DNA of 64,000 bases from Gliomastix tumulicola (taxonomy: Eukaryota > Ascomycota > Sordariomycetes > Hypocreales > Bionectriaceae), in NCBI GenBank assembly GCA_001599755.1, contig BCHX01000002.1:3330330-3394329 (forward strand). The letters run 5' to 3'. The notes below the pieces were generated by a model that searched no databases, was not told where the DNA came from, and worked only from the letters and a program-made list of their open reading frames with translations. A program made the translations under genes and the position numbers. Positions 55,768 through 64,000 of this stretch are shown here, in pieces; positions within the stretch are counted from its first letter, which is position 1; each line of letters begins with the position of its first letter.

Positions 55768-58331
55768 ATGTCCGTCCTCCATAACCTCGACGAATTTCGC
55801 GGATTAATCGAGTCCCATATCGGCTCCGACTTGAATGAGAAGCCCGAGCCGCTCCTATCTTCCGTGCTCGGCCACTTCGACTCGATCCTCAGCAACGGTA
55901 GTGATAAAGACAACACAATCGAAGCCACAAGGCGCAAGGGATCTACTAATTGGGGCCTGCTCCTGCAAGACACAATCGACTTTCTGCAATCTCACAAGGG
56001 CCTCATCCAGGATGCGAAGAGTCAGGCTCTGAGGATCGACGAGGATATCAAACTCCTGCTAGATGTTTTCCAATCACAGGTTGTAAAAGGGGGCATTAAT
56101 GATAATGAGTACTTGGTGAGTCTTCCTCAAATCTTCGCAAGCAGAAAAGGGCAGTTTTCTGATAAAAAGAGTTAAAATGCAGATGGAGCGTCTCATCCAG
56201 CTCGCTATCTCCCTACCCGATGGCTCGTTGGCACAATCAAAGCTCACGGGGACCCTGGTCAAGAATCTCTGGGATAGCTTGTTGCACCCGCCGTTGTCGT
56301 ATCTAGGCGACAGCTACGAATATCGCACCGCCGACGGATCGAACAATGTGAGATGATCGCAGCGGCGTGTCGTCATAGCAAAGCTAATCAAAATTCACTA
56401 CTAGAATGTTCTGTATCCAAAGCTGGGAATGGCTGGTTCGGCATACGCCAAAAGCGTTACCCCATTGACTACGGGGAGGCCATACCCCGATCCGGGAGAG
56501 GTATTCGATAGTACGTGCTGCTCAGACAGCAGAAATGAGGCAGTTTTCATCTGAATTGACGCGCGACAGAACTACTGGCTCGTGAAGGACCGCCTAAAGA
56601 ACACCCAAACAAGATCTCGAGCACGCTCTTCTACCTGGCCACTATTATCATCCACGGTAAGAGCGCTTTTCAACCACTCTTAAAAAGTGGCCAAGCATCC
56701 AGCATCAACCTCGAGCGAGGTCTAACTGATTTGACATCCCAGATATCTTTCGCACCGGCGATGACACGGAGAAAAACCCCAATCCCGATTATAACATCAC
56801 ATCCACTTCATCTTACCTTGATCTCTCCCCCCTTTACGGCAACAACGTCAAGCAACAGGAAGCTGTTCGCACTATGAAAGATGGCTTGCTCAAGCCTGAC
56901 ACTTTCTCCGAATACCGTCTTCTTGGTTTCCCTCCGGGCGTCTCCGCCTTGCTCATCACGTTTAATCGCTTCCATAACTATGTCGCAGGAGAATTGAAAC
57001 GCATCAACCAGGACCATAAGTTCAGTCCTAATCCACGCCTGAGCAAGGAAGATGCGGAAATCGAGATTGACAAGCGCCTTTTCAACACCGCTAGGCTGTA
57101 CGTATCCCCAGGTCCAGGTAGGATCAATGTGAAAGAGTATCGCTTTTGCTGACGAGCCAACCAGTGTGACGTGCGGTCTATACGTCAACATCATCCTCTC
57201 GGACTATGTAAAGACAATCCTTAATATGAACTACGCCCCCGACTCTGCTTGGACCTTGGACCCGCGAAAGCCGTACTCCGAGTTCTACGACAAGAGCGCT
57301 TTCCCCGTGAGCACTGGCAACCAGGTCGCCGTTGAGTTTAACCTCGTCTACCGCTGGCATCCCACCGTCAGCGCAAGGGACGAAAAGTGGACGGAGGACT
57401 TCTTCCAAAAGCTGTTCCCAGGCCAAGATGTCTCCAAGTTGTCTCTCGGAGACTTCCTCAGGGGGCTGTCCAGCTGGAGAGACGAGCTCACAGCCCAGAA
57501 GCCGGAGGCTCGGACTTTTGCAGGCCTGAAACGCGACAGCTCCGGCTTTTTCGACACCAAGGCACTGGCGAAGCTCATCGCGGAGGGCACTGTCGATGTT
57601 AGCGGTATTGTTCTCCTCTCCTCTCCTTCTTTCCCAGCCCCTGAACGCTCCGCTGACATGGAACTTAACTACAGCCGCTTTCGGAGCGCACCAAGTGCCC
57701 GTTGTGCTCAAGCTCGTTACAGTTCTCGGCATGAGCCAGGCTCGCAGCTGGAACGTTGGCACGCTCAACGAACTGCGCAAGTTCATGGACCTCAAGCCTC
57801 ACAAGAGCTTCGAGGACATCAACCCCGATCCGGAGACTCAGAAGGCCATGAAGGATCTCTACAAGGAACCCGACTTTGTGGAGATGTACCCTGGCCTTTT
57901 CTTCGAGGCCGCCAAGAAGCCTTTCTATCCGGGCTCGGGACTCTGCGGCGGTTTCACCATGGTCAGGGCTGTTTTGAGCGACGCTGTCGCCTTGGTTAGG
58001 GGGGATAGATTTTATACACTGGTACCTCACCCCTCCACACACTGGCAGAACATTCATTAAAAGCGGCTTCCTTGACTAACTCCACTTCAAATAGGACTGG
58101 TCGCCTGCTACAATGACGACCTGGGGCTTTAATCTCATTAAAGCAGACAAGCCTCAGGACAAGCTCGCCCGTGGCGGTAAGATGCATCATCTGCTCGACG
58201 TTGCGTTCCCCGGTTATTATAAGGAGAACTCCGTCTGGAAGCTGTTTCCCTTCACCACTCCCGACGAGATAAAGCGCATCTTTGACAAGCAAGGCGTTGC
58301 GGGGACGTATGACTTCTCGAGCCCGCTGTAG
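55768..58331 (+). CDS. Fatty-acid dioxygenase (Ppo / linoleate diol synthase-like) without P450 domain
   Basis: Eight exons (55768-56115, 56183-56347, 56405-56510, 56570-56656, 56743-57097, 57165-57604, 57675-58021, 58095-58331) give 694 residues. This is the heme dioxygenase domain of the animal-peroxidase fold. The opening GMAGSAYAKSV and PYPDPGEVFD is followed by the distal His in LATIIIHDIFRTGD (His235). The catalytic pair is in EFNLVYRWHPT (Tyr416 for hydrogen abstraction, His419 as proximal heme ligand). PpoA-like enzymes make 8- or 10-hydroperoxides of linoleate here and pass them to a fused C-terminal P450 domain. This protein stops at FDKQGVAGTYDFSSPL, which corresponds to the linker before that domain, and no P450 follows within 800 bp. 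It would thus release a hydroperoxide, or pass it to a separate enzyme. Divergent from the peroxygenase-like gene. Confidence 0.9.
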
Positions 58332-59149
58332 GGGGACGTCCTCCATCTACATTAACATCAGTGTCGATGATACATGCTGCCACGATTTAGTTTACTAAGT
58401 AAGTAGTTACAACACGTCTTCATAGCAACAAACTTTCCCATTGTCGACGTGCCATGCCTACAAGCATACTTCTCTTCCCCGTGAAGTCTAGGTCGTTCAT
58501 CTCCACGCTAGCTGAAATCCAGATTACCCAGTAGACGCAACTACATACATTTTGAGGTCTTGTCCCAGAAACGTGCCAGGATCACAAGCCCTGTGGGGCA
58601 AGGCGGACTGGATCATGCTGCGCAGTCATTAATTGTTGAGGCGTGTGCTGTTCTTTGCTCCCAACAAATATCCTGTTACTCCTTCTTACCTCCCGCTTTC
58701 GTAGTAGCAGACCCCTCATGAACACGATGGCATTTTGGGTGCAGCTTAGGTCATAGCTATTGAAGAGTTCCAGCCAAACATTCACACGAAACTCTAGACA
58801 GAAGAACATGGGCACCGAAGATCTCAAGCATGAAAATCACATTTTAATGTCATTCATACGGATTATGGATCTACCTCTGGATCTTATTTTAATCCTTTAT
58901 CTGGCAGAGAGTTTCGTGGCTGTTTATTTCGTACAGTGTGTGTGTAGCCCTGCGAAAGGCGCACAATGGTTTGCGATTAATGCCCTACTTTACACAAGAG
59001 AAAAATAAAGGGAAGACGGGTCTTTCTTATCAAGGAAGCATAAAAAGACCCAGGCCCCTCCCACTTCTTAACCACTCCGCTGCGGTTCGATATTTCTTAA
59101 CCACAAATAAAAAGGAGCAACGACTCTACGGGACTTTCTCTCATTCGAC
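58332..59149. other. Intergenic region
   Basis: About 820 bp. No P450-like coding sequence is seen here, which matters for the dioxygenase upstream. A 20-nt segment (58526-58545) recurs with one change at 59206-59225 in the first intron of the next gene. Confidence 0.6.
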
Positions 59150-59885
59150 ATGATGGATGACAGCCGAGTTTCTATGTCGTCTACAGTTGGTAGGTTTCTC
59201 ATTCTACCCAGCAGACGCAACTACAGGTAGATGAAGATGCTAACTTCATGCTTCGCTTCCATCAGCACCAACTCGAGATCTGCGACCCTTGATAGTATGC
59301 GGGCCCGCGATACTCGAAAAAGATGCCCTCCTGCGCAGGCTTTGGGATTTACTTCCCAACCATTTCACCATTGCCGACTATCATTGTACGGAGCCGCCGC
59401 CCGAGAAGCTCAACACCCCCTACCACGTATCCCCGGCTCAGTTTGATGACATGGTCCGAAGGGGGCAGTTTGCCCTGCATACTACGCTCGGCGAGTTCTC
59501 CCTGGGGGTTACGAGGCAGACCTTCGCCGCGGCGGCAGCAGCGGGGAAAATAGTAGCGGTGGAAGTCGACAAGCAAAGCGTCCAGCAACTCAAGGCTCTC
59601 TCGAACTTTGCTGCCCGATACGTTTTCATTGCACCGCCAAGCCGCGAGGTTGCACAGGCCCGTTGGAGTCCGGACCGAACAGAGACGGGCGTGATACAAA
59701 TTCACGAACCCACGAGGCAGGCCCTGGCGGGACTTCGTCTAGACGAGGTTTTCAATCCCTCAGTGGACAGTATCGAGGTGGCGTACTCTCGCATTCACGG
59801 GGTGTTTGACTTGGTAGTCCCAAGCGACAATCTCGACGAGGCTTGCCAGTCACTGGTTAATTTCATTCAGAGCCCAGAGCATTGA
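59150..59885 (+). CDS. Guanylate-kinase-like protein with degenerate P-loop
   Basis: Exons 59150-59189 and 59266-59885 join in phase 1, giving 219 residues; the intron has a good branch site (GCTAAC). The body follows the guanylate kinase plan: P-loop position LIVCGPAILEKDALLRRL, GMP-binding region YHVSPAQFDDMVRRGQFALH, then the conserved GKIVAVEVDKQSVQQLK and RYVFIAPPSREVAQARW. The P-loop is GPAILEKD in place of GPSGxGKS/T, so Lys is kept but the glycines and the Ser/Thr are lost. The SxTTRxPR element is also missing, with DYHCTEPPP in its place. ATP-dependent GMP kinase activity is therefore unlikely, and a binding role, as in MAGUK-type domains, is possible. It is too short to be a fused scaffold. 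Confidence 0.75.
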
Positions 59886-60419
59886 ATTTAAGAATCCCTC
59901 TCCGCCATTCCCGGCCTCCCCCCCTCTTGCTCAGAATAAGCGAGATTTGGCCCGACATTTTTCTCCCCTGTCGACCCCTATTATCTACCATTTTTGCTTC
60001 TCTGGAGGGTGAGGCAGCTGAGCTGCTTACCTTAGATCAGCGGCGCTTTCTTAGGCCCGCGGGACAGTGTTCCCGAGAAGTTGTATCGGGCCACGCTCCT
60101 CACGTAGGTATCCTATAAGGCGCCAGGCAAGTGGCTCAGTGGGCTTCTCTTCTCGATGGCATCTTTCGCAGCCCTCGCGCAGTTGATTTTCGGCACGGCC
60201 ATCCTCTTTGCGCCGGTGCCTGTCTCGTCCTACGACGCGCTCCATATCGTCGTGCGCTACTTGGTCAGTAGTATTGTCTGTCGAGCAGTTTTGCTCCTTG
60301 AGCTTGATGGGCTACGGGCTAGGCTTCAGGAAAGGCTGCAGGACGGTCAATGATGCATGGTCGAGAGGATGATAACTCGGATTCTGAGGAATGAGGTGCA
60401 AGCATGGCTTTCTTTAGGA
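59886..60419. other. Intergenic region
   Basis: About 530 bp between convergent genes. A 65-codon open frame at 60156-60353 encodes a hydrophobic N-terminus but has no other support, and I do not call it. Confidence 0.5.
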
Positions 60420-61101
60420 TTATGAATAATGTAGTTCCATCATAACATTGCTAGCTGCACCAGTCGCCATGGCAAAAAAAGCAAATACCCAGGCAGTTTC
60501 TCTGTAGCCTCCGTTATTCGATGCAGCCTGCTGGGCAGCCTCCATGACAGCATCGACTATTATACTGCAGACTGCTGCCTTTTGGTCAGCTGGAGCCATG
60601 TCCTTAAGGGTATGGCGAATTCCACTAAAGTGCTGATGAGCCCTTTCAACCTCTTCTGTGGCATCTTCCTCTTGTAATCCAGGTAGTGCAATCTTAGTAA
60701 TTGCTGCTGCAGTTATAGTGCAGCTCTCCCGAATCAGGCTATGAATGCCTAGTAGATTGATAGAATCATTATCAAGTGCAACTAGATCTCGCATCACCTT
60801 CTCCATTATAGGATTAACAATGCTAAGAATCTTTAGTTGGTCTTGTTGGGTTATGTCCGTGCGTGGATGCTCCTGATATGGTGGAGGCAGTGCTCCAGAC
60901 TGGGGGTTCTGGGGGTTTCCTATAGTTTATTAGATCATAAGATGCTATTCTGATCGCCATGGTAAGCATACCTGTTTGATTTGGGATGAGGAAGCGACGG
61001 TGCCCATTGAGCTTTTCCATCCAACGAGGCGGTGTATATAAAATACCCCATGGATAGGACTTCTTAGTGTTCAACTTTGTTTCTTGCTTCGACATTGTCA
61101 T
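60420..61101 (-). CDS. Orphan protein of 209 residues with AT-rich codon use
   Basis: Two exons on the minus strand, 61101-60972 and 60919-60420, joined in phase 1 across a 51-nt intron with a good branch site (CTAATAAACTATAG acceptor side). The N-terminus is basic and aromatic (KSYPWGILYTPPRWMEKLNGH). The second exon starts with a Pro/Gln linker and is then helical (MEKVMRDLVALDND; HQHFSGIRHTLKDMAPADQK), ending with a hydrophobic segment (AWVFAFFAMATGAASNVMM) that may be a membrane helix. No family recognised. Codons end in A or T far more often than in the rest of the window, for example ATT, CTA, GCA, GTT. This may mean a different evolutionary history, or that it is not under the same expression pressure. 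Confidence 0.6.
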
Positions 61102-61216
61102 ATAGATAGATGGTGGAAGCTCGTGAACTGTTTGCCTGTCCGCGGGCCCTCAATGGCGCAAGGAAGGGTGGGCATGTCGATATTTATACCTCAGTGGATG
61201 GCTCGCAAGGCGTAAA

Positions 61217-61270
61217 AAGATGGCTGGAGAAAAAGCTTCCACGAAGATGGCTGGAGAATCAACTTCCATG
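61217..61270. repeat. Tandem repeat, two 27-bp units
   Basis: Units 61217-61243 and 61244-61270 both start AAGATGGCTGGAGAA and match at 23 of 27 positions. The unit length is a multiple of three. On the minus strand the two copies read SSWKLFLQP and SSWKLILQP, within an unproven open frame. Confidence 0.8.
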
Positions 61271-61650
61271 ACGACCCATTGAAGACCTTATTGAGAGTCT
61301 CCCAGTGGATCTCAGCTCGCACCCTGCGCGCGCGCGCCGACTTGCTGTCACACCAAGACGAGGCGTTGTCCAGGTCGTGCATGTGGCCTAGAATCCTAGA
61401 CGACCTGCTGTACCGCTCGGGGCTGAAAGATCTGCATCCCATGTAAAGACCATGGCGACATGGTAACTAAGGTAACCAGCACCTACTTTTCACTAAAGAA
61501 GAAAGTAGCTACGCACTGGAGAAGAGAGTAGGACGCGATATAATTGCACTTACTTTTAGTAATATAATCATATTAAAATAAAGACATAGCCTCGTTCTAT
61601 AATCTCCTTTTCTCTTTTCCTTTGCCATATATAAACACATATACACCCAC

Positions 61651-61736
61651 AGACACACACATACACACACACACATACACACACACACATACACACATAC
61701 ACACACACACACACATATATATATACATACACACAT
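61651..61736. repeat. (CA)n microsatellite, interrupted
   Basis: CA repeats interrupted by TA units, with a short ATATATAT block near 61714-61723. Confidence 0.9.
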
Positions 61737-62224
61737 AAAGAGAACAAAAGGGCCGGGCCGAGGAGGGGCAGAGCTAGCCAGGTTTGCCTACGCCTATGGT
61801 AGCGGCTCGACCGCTGACATCAACGGTCTTGTAGCAATAACAATAATTCACGCCTCGACGGTCTGCTGGCCACCCTCCTCCCTAACCCCCCCTCCCGCAT
61901 TCGTGGGCGCCGCCGACACGCGGCGAATCACCTGGCCGCCAGGCACGACGCAGGTTGCCGATGGCCGGCACCCTGGTGGAGATTGGGCCCATCTTCAAGT
62001 CGCCATCTCCAAGTCGCCAGCCCGGCGACGGCGCCAGCGGTCCCGAGCCGCCAGACACAGCATCGCGAGGATGCCCACCCCGGCCAAGACCAGGCTGGTC
62101 GCCCCCAGGACGATCCCCACCAGCTCTCCATGGGTTAGCTCTATGCTTGCTATTACTGCGTTAATACATATGTCTGCATGTGTGTGTACCAATATGTGCG
62201 TACCTTTGCGCGCGAGAGAGAGAG

Positions 62225-62225
<1 letters not shown>

Positions 62226-62283
<58 letters not shown>
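62226..62283. repeat. (TG)29 microsatellite
   Basis: An uninterrupted run of 29 TG units. It is the complement of the CA tract about 490 bp upstream, so the two could pair. Confidence 0.95.
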
Positions 62284-62284
<1 letters not shown>

Positions 62285-62914
62285 TGTGTTTGTGTGTTGT
62301 GTATGTGCCTCTCGATCGGGTCTGCGAGGGCTCTTTCAATTGATCGGGCCGGCAAAGGGTCCGTTTGCCGGGCTGCTTGAATCGGGCTGCCTCACCGGAC
62401 CTGCGAGGGGGCTGCCTTCAAGGGCGTTGGAAGCCCGGGCTGCTTGAAAGAGGTTGTATTGATCTACGGATTGAAGAGAAGGGCGGTTGTTTTCTGACTC
62501 CCCAGCCTACCGACAGCTTTACCTACGGTGCTTGCCTCGTCTGCCTACGCCTGGCCGCGTAATCTGCCTCTTGGAGGGCAGGTGTTGATGCTGTTTAAGT
62601 GACTAATCACCATCTTGGGATTTAGACTCTGACCAATAACTCTGACCAATAGCCGATCGAATTACGAGGAACTGCCTCTCATTTAAATTAGTCGGCGAAG
62701 CCGGATGGTATGCCTACCGCACTTTCCGTGATTCCGTCACTGCTCAAATCCGGCTCTGCCTAATAAGACAGCATGGTTAATTGAGGCTGTTGGGCTACCA
62801 CTGGCACGCACGCCGAGAGCCCCAACAGCAGTCTACCTGAATCCGACGAAGGTATACAGAAGCGTGCCCATCGGGGACGCAAACAACCGCGCCACAGGCT
62901 GACTGGCCCTTCTC

Positions 62915-62954
62915 GATCCCCCAGGCGCACAGCAGATCCCCCAGGCGCACAGCA
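62915..62954. repeat. Perfect tandem repeat, two 20-bp units
   Basis: GATCCCCCAGGCGCACAGCA occurs twice with no gap, at 62915-62934 and 62935-62954. Confidence 0.9.
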
Positions 62955-63129
62955 CCGCCCCGGTATCCCCGGTGACGAGGGTCACGACGAGTGGCCACGT
63001 TTGCTAGGTGAGCCTGACGGCTTCTTCTGTATTGGCCAAAGTGCCTGTGTGGCGCTCTGTCGCGGCTCCGGCAGCCATGATTCAATATAGGATACTCCTT
63101 CCAACTCCCTATGACTTCGACTTGATCTT

Positions 63130-64000
63130 TTACTGTAACACGACACGCACTGCAATCGGGCCCTTTTTCGTCTGTGGGACGACGCTATCGTGGTCGTAGG
63201 CAATGTCCTCCGGCGTCATGTCATGAAGTCGTGCCCTCGGGATGACCCTCAACGCTACCAAGGCCGCCATATGGTACATCTCGCAGTAGGCTAGACTAGA
63301 ATCCCAGTTAGCTTCGCGGGCGGTCCACGATCTTTTGCACATTTGTTCAGTAGTGAGATATACTTCTCTCCAAGGCAACGCCTACTACCTCTGCCAAAGG
63401 AAAGTAGCCTTCTCTGGAGTTCGTAATTCCTCTTCCCGTCTAGTAAAAACCGCTCGGGGATGAACTCGTCCGGTTTGGGAAATATGGCCTCGTCCCAGTG
63501 GGCTATCATTGAGGTCATTCCTATTGGCGTACCTCGGGGGATGACGTGCGAAATCTTCCCGTCGTCGCTTGAGTAAACCAGGTCCTCGGTGCGAGCAATC
63601 CTAGCAGATCGATGGGAAACTCCCGGCACCATCCGGAGACATTCATGAATGACTGCCCACAGATAATCCCGCAGTTCAAGCTCTGTCCATCTCAGCTTAT
63701 TGGCATTGAGACCGTCTAAATCTCGCATGAGACGCGTGTACGTCTCGGGCTGAGCTAGGAGATAATACGTTAGAACGCTCAAGATCGCCTGCTCCTGTTA
63801 GCTGTCTAGGACTGGAAATGTTCACCGACAAGCGACTCGCCAGCTTACAGCAGTAGGTTCTGTACCAGCCGAGAGCAGGATAAAGCCCTCGCCCGATAGA
63901 CGTCGGATTGTCTTCTCAGTGCTGGGGAGTGCATCCGATGAAGCCATTGCTGCAAATAGTCGTCCGTTTGGCTTTAATATCGCATCTTCCACATAGCCCG
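63130..64000 (-). CDS. Cytochrome P450, C-terminal part (cut by window edge)
   Basis: Three exon pieces on the minus strand: 64000-63849 (5' continues outside), 63788-63364 and 63295-63130. The I-helix motif is SAGTEPTA, with Glu in place of Asp as in many fungal P450s. The ExxR motif is HECLRM, the PERF segment is FIPERF, and the heme loop is FGRGSRRCLGENLAYCEMYH, split by the last intron after GlyGlu. The C-terminus is TKKGPIAVRVVL. Catalytic elements are intact. The intron 63296-63363 has a canonical GCTAAC branch site and rejoins the Asn codon. It is a different subfamily from the P450 at 19.8 kb. Substrate unknown. Confidence 0.9.

Larger units (their letters stand above)
61102..63129. 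other. Repeat-rich intergenic region
   Basis: About 2 kb with simple repeats and no supportable gene. Open frames here come from CA/TG repeats or are unlike proteins. It contains the tandem repeats listed separately and a GC-rich stretch (61840-62130). Confidence 0.6.

Noticed and set aside
60156..60353. 65-codon frame with hydrophobic N-terminus
   Set aside because: Too short, no family, and no promoter or splice support; chance is likely.
61928..62447. Frames coding long Thr-His, Cys-Val or His-Thr runs
   Set aside because: These are translations of the TG/CA microsatellite, not proteins.
1..64000. Transposons, CRISPR arrays, rRNA genes
   Set aside because: I found no transposase or reverse-transcriptase motifs, no long terminal or inverted repeats, and no spaced-repeat arrays. 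rRNA sequence was not recognised.

Overview
The window is nuclear DNA of a filamentous ascomycete (Pezizomycotina, most likely Sordariomycetes). Genes are monocistronic and mostly GC-rich. They carry short introns (about 40-100 nt) with GT..AG ends and CTRAY-like branch sites. The families present are typical of this group: Clr5, HET, NACHT/STAND, F-box, PDR transporter, GMC oxidoreductase, P450, heme-thiolate peroxygenase and fatty-acid dioxygenase. No conserved housekeeping block is visible. This looks like an accessory, environment-facing region rich in oxidoreductases and self/non-self recognition genes.

Layout. 1-0.3 kb: start of a secreted amidohydrolase, cut by the window edge. 2.2-6.9 kb: full-length PDR-type ABC exporter. 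7.5-7.6 kb: low-quality patch with four Ns. 8.4-9.1 kb: broken NTF2-like gene. 9.2-12.5 kb: multipass membrane protein beside a squalene-epoxidase paralogue. 13.5-17.7 kb: Clr5-ankyrin gene with two frame problems. 18.5-19.1 kb: small secreted cysteine-containing protein. 19.8-21.6 kb: cytochrome P450. 21.9-24.3 kb: F-box protein. 24.7-25.8 kb: FAD (DAO-type) oxidase. 26.3-27.9 kb: SRPK-like kinase with an altered active site. 28.6-31.5 kb: NACHT protein, followed by an ankyrin-type relic. 33.7-35.5 kb: tannase/feruloyl esterase. 37.4-38.0 kb: second small secreted protein. 38.7-41.0 kb: HET-domain gene preceded by a HET-like fragment. 41.2-46.7 kb: 1743-residue membrane/ankyrin protein. 47.6-49.3 kb: DUF2235 hydrolase. 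50.7-52.7 kb: GMC oxidoreductase. 53.5-58.3 kb: divergent pair of an unspecific-peroxygenase-like gene and a dioxygenase-only fatty-acid oxygenase. 59.2-59.9 kb: guanylate-kinase-like protein. 60.4-61.1 kb: AT-rich orphan gene. 61.2-63.1 kb: microsatellites and short tandem repeats. 63.1-64.0 kb: 3' end of another P450.

Two themes stand out. The first is a possible oxylipin module. The dioxygenase ends where a Ppo/linoleate-diol-synthase would continue into its P450 domain, and it shares a promoter region with a heme-thiolate peroxygenase, a different enzyme with the same kind of heme ligation. The second is a recognition island: Clr5-ankyrin, NACHT, HET and membrane-ankyrin genes, with at least two degraded relatives between them. 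The squalene-epoxidase paralogue next to a membrane protein is a third, weaker lead; no triterpene cyclase is in the window. Exon boundaries were placed by eye, from splice consensus, reading phase and protein-family continuity.
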